From Borrelia sp. P9F1 (lineage in GTDB: Bacteria > Spirochaetota > Spirochaetia > Borreliales > Borreliaceae): 32,481 nt of DNA. The position numbers and the translations under genes are program-made. Position 1 is the first letter of the stretch. Each line of letters begins with the position of its first letter. A model generated the notes under the pieces. It did not search any database. It was not told the DNA's origin and worked only from the letters and a program-made list of their open reading frames with translations. The stretch lies in the NCBI RefSeq assembly GCF_030436115.1, contig NZ_CP129409.1:1-32481 (forward strand), given 5' to 3'. Shown in pieces: positions 24,239-32,481 of this stretch.

Positions 24239-24391
24239 ATCTAAATATTATTAATAATAAGCCAACAAGCCATATGTTTACTGTCAAACGATACAGAAGC
24301 CACTGCTTAAGCATGCCAGTAGGCTAGAAATCTTGAGAATGTCTGGAGCGGAGAGAACAGTACCACTGCTAGCCACTGATCTAACTAATAT

Positions 24392-25135
24392 TTACATAAT
24401 CTTTAGCAGTGCTCTTTGAATAGTGAAATTTGCATTCCACAGTTTAAATAATGCGTCTTTAAACTTTTCAGGTGCACCTTTCATAAAGGGCTCCAACTGT
24501 CTCTGCACTCCCTTATCAAACAGAGTAACTATACTGCCCATAAGATTCGTAACACACTCTTTAAGTTCTCCCTCTGCTACCTTTGTACCCGCGTGCTGAT
24601 TATCTTTAGTAACACTTATACAATAATCAGCGACACCAAACTCTACCACGTTTCGCCCAACCTCTCCTATCGTACCACTCCCACTCTCTAGCATTCTGGC
24701 CAGCTTACCAACTAACTCGAACCTCAAGGAAGCGGTCTTAATATTGCCTATCACGGGAATCATAGCATCACGGAATCCAGCGCCCACTAGAGCCTTAAAA
24801 GCGAGAGCAAACTTACCAGCTGCTCGTTTAATCTCATCAATAATACTAGCGTTATCTTTGTGGTTATTATGTGCCTCAGCACTCTTAATAGCCGCCTCAG
24901 CGCTAGTCACAGCATCCGCGGCAAACCGATCAAGCTCATCTTTGCTTAAAGCCTTAACCTCAGCCACAGACTTACCAGTAGCCTTACTTACCTCCTCAGT
25001 TGCCTTTTCTGCTACAACCTCCGGTGTATCTTGAATCACCCCATAGGCATCCTTCCCCTCTGCTTCAGCTTTGTTCCACTTACAGCTGATAAACAGAACC
25101 AATATCAAAATACTTACTATTCTTCTCATATGCAT
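24392..25135 (-). CDS. Paralogous surface lipoprotein, copy C
   Basis: A 247-residue lipoprotein on the minus strand. The start at ATG 25135 follows GGAGAGG; the frame runs back to 25186 without an RBS. Signal peptide MHMRRIVSILILVLFISC ends in a lipobox cysteine at residue 18. Then come the family blocks EEVSKATGKSVAEVKALSKD, ALAFKALVGAGF, GELKECVTNLMGS and APEKFKDALFKLW. It lacks the usual lysine-rich C-terminal end and finishes RALLKIM. The shared leader is at 25157-25186. It is the only intact member on the minus strand and lies inside the direct-repeat-bounded segment. Confidence 0.85.
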   Translation of the reverse strand: MHMRRIVSILILVLFISCKWNKAEAEGKDAYGVIQDTPEVVAEKATEEVSKATGKSVAEVKALSKDELDRFAADAVTSAEAAIKSAEAHNNHKDNASIIDEIKRAAGKFALAFKALVGAGFRDAMIPVIGNIKTASLRFELVGKLARMLESGSGTIGEVGRNVVEFGVADYCISVTKDNQHAGTKVAEGELKECVTNLMGSIVTLFDKGVQRQLEPFMKGAPEKFKDALFKLWNANFTIQRALLKIM

Positions 25136-25186
25136 GACACGAAAGCCTCTCCAATGAAAGGATACATCACAGTAGATAATAAACAA

Positions 25187-26001
25187 TTTAGTAAATAGTG
25201 GGGAGGGGAGGGAAGACGTAGAGATAATTTTAATGTTTTGAAAAGAGAATATTGCTATAAGAATGGAGAGAGAATACTGGAGAAGATAAGTGCTTCAATA
25301 TGCGAGCACTGAATAGTTAAAACAGCCATCTGTTAATTAAGAACAGTATCGTATAATTTGCGTAAATTCATTTAGTGTTATTTTAAATAGTAGGGATACG
25401 TTCATATTATTTACCCAGACGACAATTTTTCTTGCTAAATAATATACGAATTATTTTCTTTATTTTCAGATATTAAAATATAGCGGGTTCATTGAGGATA
25501 CATTATTATAGTAAATATCTTGTATAAATTCCCGGTAGATAGAAATAGCAATAAATAAAAATATATAAGAAAAATTGTCAAGAGAAGTGTAGTTTTGATA
25601 AAAGTGGGAAAAATTAAAATTAAGTTAAGTTAGATAACTAGTATTTAAAATTTAAGAGTATTGTTTAAGAGGTGAATAAGGGGTGCTGTTTAATGAGTGC
25701 TGAGAATAAAAAATTGTTAGTGTTTTGCAATATAACAATTCTCTTGCTACCAAGATAGACGATATTGTAATTTATATTTTAAAATTTTGGGTATCTTAAT
25801 TTCAACACTATTATTAGCATTTAATAAGGCTTGCTTTACATACTCATACTCAGTATCAAATTATCGCTATTCAGGAAAGCTATAATAACTTATCCCACAT
25901 TTACAACTTACTAGTGTTAAAGAAGATATATTAAAGATTTAAATACTTAAGTATCTAAAAGACAAACAGGGTATACTTTATAAGTAAGGGGAGAGGATTA
26001 A
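25187..26001. other. Long AT-rich intergenic region
   Basis: About 815 bases without a supportable gene. The only recognisable elements are direct repeat copy 2 (25536-25589) and the RBS of the gene at 26002. Short frames are frequently stopped. Confidence 0.45.
25536..25589 (+). repeat. Direct repeat copy 2 (paired with 22154-22218)
   Basis: Matches copy 1 at TAGATA-AAATAGCAATAAATAA and at the end CAAGAGAAGTG. Copy 1 begins exactly at the tape measure stop; copy 2 has unrelated sequence before it. It therefore looks like a fragment of the region downstream of the phage operon, carried here by recombination. Confidence 0.7.
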
Positions 26002-26466
26002 ATGAATACAGTATTTTTATTAATTGTAGGGATTGTTTTATTTATAACCTATGTTTTAGTATCAGGTTTTTGCATCCTTAAAGTGTTTAAGTCCATTTTT
26101 AATAATAAGTCTGAGATCAGGTTTGTGTCTCGGTCTAGGCAGTTTAAGAGGGGTGGCGAGGGAACTGGGAAGGAACCGGGCTCTGTTTATGTTAAGAATT
26201 TAGGCGTTAATAGAGGCACTCAACAAGATGAGTTGAAGGGCTCTAATACGAGGTATGTAGCACCAAAGCAGAAGAAACAAGATGTGGTATCACTACAGGG
26301 ATCGGTTAGGCAACAAGACGTTATGCAAGAACAAGACAAGCTAAATAAGCAACAGGATGCTAAGAAAGATCGAGAGCTATTAAGGAAGGCTAATGCTGCA
26401 AGGCAAGCAGCTGTGGCTTTAAATAAGCAAATGAGGAGAGATAAATTTAGTAAAGGTAAATGGTAG
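26002..26466 (+). CDS. Small single-pass membrane protein, copy 2
   Basis: A 154-residue paralogue of the gene at 322-711. One N-terminal transmembrane segment (about residues 3-27, ending VSGFC) is followed by a basic region, the YVKNLGVN motif, a Gln/Asp-rich linker and the conserved end AARQAAVALNKQMRRDKFSK plus GKW. Strong GGGGAGAGG RBS. It has a longer linker than copy 1. An intrinsic terminator lies about 120 bases downstream. Role unknown; an anchored protein with a conserved basic C-terminus. Confidence 0.8.
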   Translation: MNTVFLLIVGIVLFITYVLVSGFCILKVFKSIFNNKSEIRFVSRSRQFKRGGEGTGKEPGSVYVKNLGVNRGTQQDELKGSNTRYVAPKQKKQDVVSLQGSVRQQDVMQEQDKLNKQQDAKKDRELLRKANAARQAAVALNKQMRRDKFSKGKW

Positions 26467-26587
26467 TCTTAGCGATTTAGTCATCATTAGACCAGAGAAG
26501 AGAGCAGAGAGCGTGACATTAAAAGTAACTGTTCTAGCTAGAATGGAACAAAGGCAGGATGAGTTTAATAAGGCTTTAAACACAATA

Positions 26588-26621
26588 AAAGAACCCGTCC
26601 TTACAGAAGGACGGGTTCTTT
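26588..26621 (+). terminator. Intrinsic terminator after membrane protein copy 2
   Basis: A perfect 15-bp stem (26588-26602 with 26607-26621) closes an ACAG loop and is followed by CTTATTTTA. It ends the transcript of the gene at 26002. The long open frame running through it (26513-26755) is not considered a gene. Confidence 0.85.
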
Positions 26622-27069
26622 CTTATTTTATTAAAATATTCTCATATTTAAACCCAAGAGACGAGTTTAATGGTGCTTTATATTTTAATGAGTATATAAA
26701 CTGTTGTCTTTGTCATCGTTTAGGTCTTCGGGTGCAAAGAATTGTTAGCATCTGATGCATCCGATTTATTTATTTTGCAAATATGACCTTAAATATAATT
26801 TAAAAAAAAGTTAACATGTCATTTATGAAGATATCTATCCTAAACTCGGGTTGCACAATGAAATTGGTATTTGGAAACTTTAAATATTTCTAGTATGGAT
26901 ACTTTTAAATATTCTCAAACATTTGACTGGCGAGTGTACTACTAATTTTGAAGTAAAACAATAGTTACTAGGAGCAGAGTAAAATCTTTAAGTTATAGGT
27001 ATGCTATAAAAATCATTTGTTTGCTACGTATTATGCAGTACCTTTGGAGTGTGGGAGATATGTTTTGTT
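26622..27069. other. Intergenic region before lipoprotein D
   Basis: AT-rich, no gene seen. Its 3' end holds a divergent copy of the lipoprotein leader (about 27018-27046, TTGTTTGCTACG and then CAGTACCTTT). Confidence 0.4.
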
Positions 27070-27810
27070 ATGTACATAAAGATTGTAGGTATTTTAGTGC
27101 TAATATTGTTTATCGGTTGTAAGGACGACAAGGATAAGGAAAAAGTTAGGGTAGGGTCTGCTGATGAGTCAATTGCTGCTGAAGCGGCAAAATTAGCAGA
27201 GGAAGTAAGTAAGTCTACTGGTAAGTCTGCTGATGAGGCTAAGTCTTTAAGTAAAGATGAGCTTGGACAGCTTACAGATGAAGCTAGGAGTAGCGCTGAG
27301 GCGGCTCTTAAGAGTGCTGAAGAGCGGGTTGGCATTAGGGATAGGTCTGATGTTATTAAGCAGATTACAGAAGCGGCTGGTAAGCTTGTTTTGGCTTTTA
27401 GGTCTCTAGTGAGGTCGGGATACAGTAGTGATATTGTGGAACCATTTCTAGAGAATATGAAGCATGCTTTAGGTCAGTTATCTTTAGCAGGGAAGCTGGC
27501 AACTATGGCAGAAAGTATCAATCAGACTCTAGATTCTGCTTTGGAAGCTGTAGTGAAGCTTGAGGGTGATCTAGGCTCTTGTATAAAGCATATTAAAGCC
27601 AATAGCGATCAGACGGATGCACCAAGTAGTGGTCTTAATTTATGTGTGAAGGATCTTATGGAGAATGCAGGTTCGTATTTCCATGATAATGTTCGTGATC
27701 TGATAGCCGGTGTAAACGTACCAGATAAGTTTAAAGATGCATTGGAGAATCTACAGGCCGCAGCTCATTTTATCGGTAGAGCTACACTCATGCTTAATTA
27801 TAAAGACTAG
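27070..27810 (+). CDS. Paralogous surface lipoprotein, copy D
   Basis: The 246-residue product has signal peptide MYIKIVGILVLILFIGC with lipobox cysteine at residue 17 and then a run of charged residues (KDDKDKEKV), a tether typical of spirochaete lipoproteins. Blocks: EEVSKSTGKSADEAKSLSKD, LAFRSLVRSGY, LNLCVKDLMENAG and VPDKFKDALENLQ. The frame begins at GTG 27049, but ATG 27070 aligns with the family. It is the most divergent of the intact members. Followed by a broken copy E. Confidence 0.85.
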   Translation: MYIKIVGILVLILFIGCKDDKDKEKVRVGSADESIAAEAAKLAEEVSKSTGKSADEAKSLSKDELGQLTDEARSSAEAALKSAEERVGIRDRSDVIKQITEAAGKLVLAFRSLVRSGYSSDIVEPFLENMKHALGQLSLAGKLATMAESINQTLDSALEAVVKLEGDLGSCIKHIKANSDQTDAPSSGLNLCVKDLMENAGSYFHDNVRDLIAGVNVPDKFKDALENLQAAAHFIGRATLMLNYKD

Positions 27811-27950
27811 TTTACATTGTTTTATTCGTGCTTTATTGCTACAAGTATTAAAATTTTATTGGAAACTATTTTATGTGTTGCCTCCTTGCTATTTATTAAG
27901 TTGTTTACTGTCCACTGTGAAGTACCCTTTGAGGGGAGGTTGTGTTTTAT

Positions 27951-28727
27951 ATGTGCGTGTCGTGTGTTCTAATATTGATTTTTTGTGTATTAATTGTCGG
28001 TTGTGTGTGGTGGTATAAGAATAGGGGAAAGGCTGGAGTTGAGTCGATACAGGATTCAGGCAAAGGTTATAGCAGAAAGGATAGCTGAGGAGGTTGGGAG
28101 TGCTATTGGCAAGTCTGTGACTGAGGTTAAGGCTTTAAGTAAAGATGAGCTTGAGCGGTTTGCGGCAGATGCTGCGACTAGTGCTGAGGCTGCTTACAGT
28201 GTTGATGTTACAAATAGCAGCGATGGGGGGCCACAAGCAGGTCTGCTGATTCTGTGAATAATTCTGAGCTTATTGACCGTATTAGGGGCTCAGTTGGGAA
28301 GCTTGATTTAGCTTTCAAGGCTTTAATTGCTGTTGAGTACAGTGACGATATTTTGGATGTGGTGTTGGATAATCTTAAGGTCGCTTTGCAGAAGTTGGAG
28401 TTAGCTGGCAAGCTTGCTGCGATAATAGAGAGTGGAGGTATCCATATAATAGAAGAGGCCAAGAAGACCGTATTGAAATTTGGTGGCGATATTTCTTGTA
28501 TAAAAAGTATTGAGTATACTAGGGGGTATGCCAATGCACAAGCGAATGGAATCAAAGCTTGTGTTAAAACTCTCATGGAGAATGTAATTAATCTATTTGA
28601 AAAGGGCATTCGTGATAAGTTGGGTTCTGCTTCAAGATACTCACCTTATAAGTTTAAAGATGCCTTAAATACACTACGGGCTGCAGCTCTCGATATAGGT
28701 GCTGCTTCTCATAAGATTAAGTATTAG
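27951..28727 (+). pseudogene. Paralogous lipoprotein, copy E, two frameshifts
   Basis: ATG 27951 follows GGGGAGG and opens a signal-like MCVSCVLILIFCVLIVGC. Around 28055-28070 the family reading moves by one base to VIAERIAEEVGSAIGKSV (frame of 27994-28257). At the G6 run 28225-28230 it moves again to SADSVNNSELIDRIRGS, which continues to TAG at 28725-28727. The rest contains LAFKALIAVEYSD, KACVKTLMENV and YKFKDALNTLRAAALD. The gene could be restored by two one-base indels, and the homopolymer makes slippage or sequencing error plausible. The leader repeat lies at 27901-27930. Confidence 0.75.
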
Positions 28728-28862
28728 CCTTTACTAACCTTCATCACTAATCGTTGTTTTTCTAAAGCATACCTCTTGTTAAGGCTATTTTGTGTGATGC
28801 CTCCCCTGCTATCAGCCACAAAGGGTTTGTAACATGACTAAGGCTCTTCCATGATTCCTAAA

Positions 28863-28892
28863 TTGTTTATTATCCACTGTGATGTATCCTTT
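28863..28892 (+). repeat. Shared leader of the lipoprotein family
   Basis: The segment TTGTTTATTATCCACTGTG with the following TATCCTTT precedes GGAGAGG and the start codon here. Recognisable copies lie at 27901-27930, 27018-27046, 1741-1770 and, on the minus strand, 25157-25186 and 30727-30755. The copies before genes C and F differ at only one base in thirty. It probably includes the promoter and 5' leader and marks a unit that has moved or recombined as a whole. Confidence 0.7.
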
Positions 28893-28909
28893 GGTTGGAG
28901 AGGTGTGTT

Positions 28910-29674
28910 ATGCATATGAGAGTAATAGTAAGTATTTCGGTATTGATGTTGTTTGCCAGCTGCGAGTGGTGGGCTGAAGTTAGGGGTAAGATTAAGGTCA
29001 AAAAACCCGTTGAGGATATTAAGGTTGTAGCTGAAAGGGCTGTGAATGAGGTTAGTAAGGCTACTGGTAAGTCTGCTGATGAGGTTAAGTCTTTAAGTAG
29101 AGAGGAGCTTGACAAGATTGCAGCTGAGGCTAAGAGTAGTGTTGATGCTACCTTTGAAATTACTAAGCAAAATGATAAGAAGAAGTCTGAGCTTATTGAT
29201 GAGATTAAGAAATCAACTAAGAAGCTTGATTTAGCTTTCAAATCTCTAGTGGGTGCTGGATACCAAAATGATACTGCTAGCCTGGTTTTAGATAGCATTA
29301 AGACTGCTTTGGGGAAGTTAGATTTAGCTGGCAAACTTGAAAAGATGATAGAGGATGGTAGCAATAAAACAATAGCAGAGGTTAAGCAGGTAGTAGGGGC
29401 TTTTGGTGATGTTGCTGGGTCTTGTATGAATAATATCAATGAGAAGCAAGGTCAGCATGAGCAGAAAAACGACTCAAAAGTTAAAGAGGAAGGCCTTAAG
29501 GAATGCGTTAAAAACCTTATGGACAATGTAGTTGATATTTTTCTTAAGGGTTCTATTTCAGAATTAAGAGGCATCATGAACGAAGCCCCTGACAGGTTTA
29601 AAGGTGCTTTGGGTAAACTGTGCGGTGCTGCTCATAATATGCAGCAGGCAGCAATGAAGGTTAAGCACAAGTAG
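28910..29674 (+). CDS. Paralogous surface lipoprotein, copy F
   Basis: A 254-residue lipoprotein with signal peptide MHMRVIVSISVLMLFASC (cysteine at residue 18), then EWWAEVRGKIKVKKP. Family blocks are complete: NEVSKATGKSADEVKSLSRE, KKLDLAFKSLVGAGYQ, GKLDLAGKLEKMIEDGSN, EGLKECVKNLMDNVVD and APDRFKGALGKLC. The ATG at 28910 follows GGAGAGG; the frame itself goes back to 28895. The EWW after the cysteine resembles copy A (QWW), while the middle resembles other members, consistent with segmental exchange. Confidence 0.85.
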   Translation: MHMRVIVSISVLMLFASCEWWAEVRGKIKVKKPVEDIKVVAERAVNEVSKATGKSADEVKSLSREELDKIAAEAKSSVDATFEITKQNDKKKSELIDEIKKSTKKLDLAFKSLVGAGYQNDTASLVLDSIKTALGKLDLAGKLEKMIEDGSNKTIAEVKQVVGAFGDVAGSCMNNINEKQGQHEQKNDSKVKEEGLKECVKNLMDNVVDIFLKGSISELRGIMNEAPDRFKGALGKLCGAAHNMQQAAMKVKHK

Positions 29675-29785
29675 TAGTAGGTTTGATCTTAGTCCCTTAT
29701 GATACTCATATGTTCAGTCCTGTTGGATTCATATATTTATCTTTGAAAAAGATTGCTTAGAATCTAGCCTAGGACTAACATTTGA

Positions 29786-29837
29786 CAGCGGGGAGATATA
29801 GAATTTCTTTTAGTAAAGAATTCTAATCCCCCCGCTG
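29786..29837. terminator. Imperfect hairpin after lipoprotein F
   Basis: CAGCGGGG...AGAATTTCTTT pairs with AAAGAATTCT...CCCCCGCTG with small bulges and a TAG loop. The stem is over 20 bp. No T-run follows, so its role as terminator is uncertain; it lies 110 bases after the gene. Confidence 0.45.
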
Positions 29838-29931
29838 CAATCCACGCTTTTAAAGCTTTTATAACATCCTATTCCTACTTGCATACGGCAAACTAGTGTT
29901 CATGTCCCTATCCTTTACAGAAGAATTCAAT

Positions 29932-30111
29932 CTAGTCAGTACTGTTGCTGTGCTGACTAATCTTATCTCCATTTCTTCTACCAGGCTTTGTTTTTTTATT
30001 GCCTTTTTTATTGCCTTTATGTATTAACACTAATTCATTTGCTATCTTTGATAGATTATAGAAATAAAGAGTCAAAAATATGTCCAACATTAAAGATAAT
30101 ATGAGTATCAT
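29932..30111 (-). CDS. Short membrane protein with basic tail
   Basis: A 59-residue ORF from ATG 30111 has a strong hydrophobic segment (MILILSLMLDIFLTLYFYNL) and then a very basic tail with a duplicated GNKKGNKK. The open frame extends about 30 codons further upstream with more hydrophobic sequence (SSVILATNTIYTIYCW), so two membrane segments are possible. No clear RBS. It may be a real small membrane protein or a remnant; the absence of stops and the topology argue for the former. Confidence 0.35.
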   Translation of the reverse strand: MILILSLMLDIFLTLYFYNLSKIANELVLIHKGNKKGNKKTKPGRRNGDKISQHSNSTD

Positions 30112-30167
30112 CCAGCAATATATGGTATAAATAGTATTGGTAGCAAGTATAACACTAGACGATCCCG

Positions 30168-30446
30168 CTAAAACATAAAACCCCCTAACTCTAAACCTTC
30201 CAAGTCAAATTCCACTGCCTCTGTTTTAATCTTCTCAAGTTCTTCAAGCTTAATATCTCTTTCTGCTTTAAGCGTTCTATTGCTGGCCTCAGCTCGTTCG
30301 ATTTCTTTTAGTAGATTTTCTTTATTGGTTTTAAATGTATAATCTAGCCTCATATGGCTATCGCCTGCTAATTTAATTCTCCTATTGTTATCATCTATCC
30401 TTGCATCCAGTGCTTTTTTCTCATCTACAATACTATCCCAGTATTT
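30168..30446 (-). pseudogene. Coiled-coil fragment without start
   Basis: The frame is open from just after TGA (30447-30449) to TAG at 30168 and encodes about 92 residues of charged coiled coil (YWDSIVDEKKALDARIDDNN, then KENLLKEIERAEASNRTLK). The first ATG is internal (30353), with no RBS, so the 5' part is probably missing. It follows the lipoprotein remnant 30704-30450 on the same strand but is not similar to the family's C-terminus. I do not recognise it. Confidence 0.4.
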
Positions 30447-30449
30447 TCA

Positions 30450-30704
30450 AATGTTCTTTATGCTTCCTTACTCTAGATTCAACATAATTACTAAACTTTA
30501 AATAATTCGATATCATCTTTACTTAAAGTTTTAAATTGTCCACAGCTCTTCCGGTAATCCTTACTTACGTCTTCAGCTGTCTTTTGTGATACGATTGCAG
30601 AGATTTCCTTAACCATTTCATACTTCATATCCTTCAATTTTATACACTACTTACAACCAGTAAAATAACATCAATAACAAAATACCTGGCACTTTTATGC
30701 GCGT
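30450..30704 (-). pseudogene. Paralogous lipoprotein, copy G, 5' remnant
   Basis: The family leader (30727-30755) and GAAGAGG are present, but the start codon reads ACG (30704-30702). The signal sequence RIKVPGILLLMLF is recognisable, then one extra T breaks the frame before the TGCK lipobox. Further on, IVSQKTAEDVSKDYRKSC and TLSKDDIE match the conserved N-terminal block. The central and C-terminal parts are gone. Start-codon loss, frameshift and truncation together show old decay. Confidence 0.65.
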
Positions 30705-31048
30705 AACAAACCCTCTTCTGCCCTTTAAGGATACCCCATAACAAGTAATAAGCAATTACGATAACTGCAATTAGTAAATACTCAGGCCCAAAGCAAAATC
30801 GGTACTTACAATTCAAGTAACAATTTAGGTTTTAGCAACTAATGTAGCCGCACAGGGTTTTGTACAAAATCGAAAAATGTTTACTCTTTGTCCTAGAAGA
30901 TAGAACACTAAACTATATGATATATTAAAAAATAGTAATTATCTTAAGTTATGCAGAATAGTAAAATATATTAATTTTAATATTTACTAAATAAAAATAA
31001 ATATATGATATAATATGGTACATATTCTTGTGTAAGAGGTAGAAGAAT
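30705..31048. other. Intergenic region before the right-end lipoprotein
   Basis: Contains the minus-strand leader repeat (30727-30755) and a very AT-rich promoter region with TATAAT at 31009-31014 upstream of the gene at 31049. No gene seen. Confidence 0.45.
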
Positions 31049-31972
31049 ATGAAGCCAATGATTAAAGTGTTAATGATAGTTAGCTTATTGAGTGGTGTTA
31101 TTTCATGTAGGCTATACGATGCAATACTAGATAACGTCGAAAACTCGTTGAAAAACAAGGAAGATTCTTCAGAGAGCAATGAAGTAGGTATTAAATCTTT
31201 TGACGGTCAAAAGGATGATATTAAGACTGATGTAAAAAATAGCGGAAGAGACGAGTATAAAGAAGCTATAAGTTTAGGTGGTGCTAGGGAAAGCAGGCAA
31301 GGAGAAAGAGTTGTCAAGGGTAATCTCGATGATAATATAGAGGCAGGGCAGAATATAGATGACCTTAAGAATGAAGTCGTTATAGAAAATTTAAAGGAAG
31401 GCATATTGAATAAAGAACAAGGAGCAGCTGTGGTTGAGCAATTTTCATTTCTAAATGAAATTAAGGCGTCTGAGGGTATTAATAGAGAGGCTAATGCTCG
31501 GTTAAAAGAGGTTATGAAGATATCTGGGGAGTTAGATAAAATAAAAACAAAACTTGATGAAATGAAGGTTAAAATTGATAAAGCGGGATCTGATTTTAAT
31601 AAGGCAAGAGAAACTTCAGGTGGGAGTGATCAGGCTAAAAGGCAATTATTACCTGCTTTAAGTCAAGCAATTGAGAAGGCTAAAAAGAGCAGACGTGCGA
31701 TAGAAAACAGAGAGTATATGGATACAAATAATACGTTAACACACGCTAAGAGAGCCTTTGAAGGTGCTGTTTTAGAAACGGAGAACGTTTTTAAAGAAGT
31801 ATCAGGTTATGCACTATGGCATTATTATTCAAATGCACGAGAATTAATAAAGAAAGCAGAAAACCTGTTTAAGAAGGCTAAAGAGTCTCAAGATCAACTT
31901 AATTCTGGAATGGAACAAGTAGAGAAGGATTTTAATGAATTAGAGAAAATATATAAAGAATTTAAAAAGTAA
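31049..31972 (+). CDS. Coiled-coil lipoprotein (P12-like)
   Basis: A 307-residue lipoprotein from ATG 31049: signal peptide MKPMIKVLMIVSLLSGVISC with the cysteine at residue 20. A disordered, charged segment (about 30-130) leads to a helical domain (about 140-307) with heptad patterns (ELDKIKTKLDEMKVKIDKAG, then AENLFKKAKESQDQLNSGME). The layout resembles the Borrelia P12/P35-type lipoproteins as I recall them; this is a weak assignment. It is unrelated to the seven-member family. RBS AGAGG and a TATAAT at 31009 are present. It is likely surface exposed. Confidence 0.75.
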   Translation: MKPMIKVLMIVSLLSGVISCRLYDAILDNVENSLKNKEDSSESNEVGIKSFDGQKDDIKTDVKNSGRDEYKEAISLGGARESRQGERVVKGNLDDNIEAGQNIDDLKNEVVIENLKEGILNKEQGAAVVEQFSFLNEIKASEGINREANARLKEVMKISGELDKIKTKLDEMKVKIDKAGSDFNKARETSGGSDQAKRQLLPALSQAIEKAKKSRRAIENREYMDTNNTLTHAKRAFEGAVLETENVFKEVSGYALWHYYSNARELIKKAENLFKKAKESQDQLNSGMEQVEKDFNELEKIYKEFKK

Positions 31973-32426
31973 ATTCTAATTGGGATAAGGTTATGTAAAA
32001 AGGGGACCTGCTAAAAAGAGAATTCTATTTTTTGTTCGTATGGCCCCGTCAATGCTATAACGTCTTATTTATAATAACTATGCCAGCAAGTCCAGAAAGC
32101 TTAAAAGAATTCTGTTTTGATAACTTGATGTATATATGGATAAAATAAAATCATTTAAAATGAACTATAATTATTCTATCTATTATATTCACACAAAACA
32201 CCTCTTCTACTCTTAAAGATAATTTAAAAATATAGGAGAGGTGTTCAATTTAAAATAAGATGTGCTGACGTGTTAAAATTCAAATGAAGTGGTATAGTGA
32301 TGACTAGAATCGTGTGATGAGGAGTGGGTTGAGAAACAATATCAATGCTAAGCTTGGCAGTACCTAGCTGCTATCTTTGGCTATGAAATGCAAAGAGTAG
32401 TTTGAATAGGATAAGAAGCCATTAAC
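31973..32426. other. Right subterminal region with decayed coding traces
   Basis: No intact gene. An inverted repeat pairs 32197-32209 with 32233-32245 (12 of 13); its second arm, TAGGAGAGGTGTT, looks like the RBS of the lipoprotein family without a gene behind it. TGACGTGTT is at 32266-32274. From about 32320 to 32415 two frames together read NNINAKLGST and AAIFGYEMQRVV, a gene remnant of unknown family ending near the telomere. Confidence 0.35.
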
Positions 32427-32481
32427 ATGGTATAATTGAGTAGAGGTTGTTTATGGGTGTTTTAGTAAAGGAATCTACTGA
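32427..32481. repeat. Right terminal inverted repeat (linear plasmid end)
   Basis: Exact reverse complement of bases 1-55. It supports the view that the window spans a linear replicon end to end. Confidence 0.85.

Noticed and set aside
24392-25186. Longer start for lipoprotein C at 25186
   Set aside because: The upstream extension lies over the shared leader and RBS; family alignment places the start at 25135.
26513-26755. 80-residue plus-strand ORF downstream of the membrane protein copy 2
   Set aside because: It runs straight through a perfect 15-bp intrinsic terminator and has no usable RBS; composition after the hairpin is not protein-like.

Overview
The window looks like an essentially complete linear plasmid of a Borrelia spirochaete, most likely of the relapsing-fever group. 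The evidence is an exact 55-bp inverted repeat at the two ends, Borrelia-type partition genes (ParA/PF32 and PF49), arms filled with a paralogous lipoprotein family, strong GGAGG ribosome binding sites with many TTG/GTG starts, and AT-rich DNA. I see no tRNA, rRNA, CRISPR array or transposase.

Layout. Left arm (1-5045): a small membrane protein gene, two lipoprotein paralogues, a possible structured RNA, a frameshifted gene, and two tiny membrane or secreted ORFs beside a perfect 29-bp hairpin. At 5046-7072 on the minus strand lies a two-gene operon headed by a winged-helix plasmid replication/maintenance protein (PF57/62-like). A 200-bp divergent region with three inverted repeats (7085-7208) separates it from a plus-strand phage late operon (7275-22156). 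That operon holds a DUF261-like protein with a possible papain-like triad, a holin-accessory candidate, a small lipoprotein, a tail hub fused to a beta-helix, a DUF685-like protein, small and large terminase, portal, scaffold, DUF228-like head protein, major capsid, head-tail connector, major tail protein, a tail-assembly chaperone pair with a textbook -1 frameshift heptamer, and a tape measure. Next come ParA and PF49 (22633-24100) with a perfect 30-bp palindrome between them. The right arm (24392-32481) has more lipoprotein paralogues, intact and broken, a second copy of the small membrane protein, and a coiled-coil lipoprotein.

The plasmid resembles a linear prophage of the kind proposed for B. 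burgdorferi lp28-2 (comparison from memory, not a search). It is probably defective as a phage. Both terminase genes and the DUF685-like gene carry in-frame stop codons. The tape measure has lost its N-terminal part and carries one frameshift and two nonsense codons. Portal, scaffold, capsid, tail tube and hub stay open.

Two points about organisation stand out. Replication/partition functions that are usually adjacent in Borrelia plasmids lie on both sides of the phage operon, which one inversion or a module insertion could explain; a direct repeat flanks the ParA/PF49 segment. Seven relatives of one lipoprotein family sit on the two arms, and most share a leader sequence, suggesting a recombining antigen repertoire carried on a prophage backbone.
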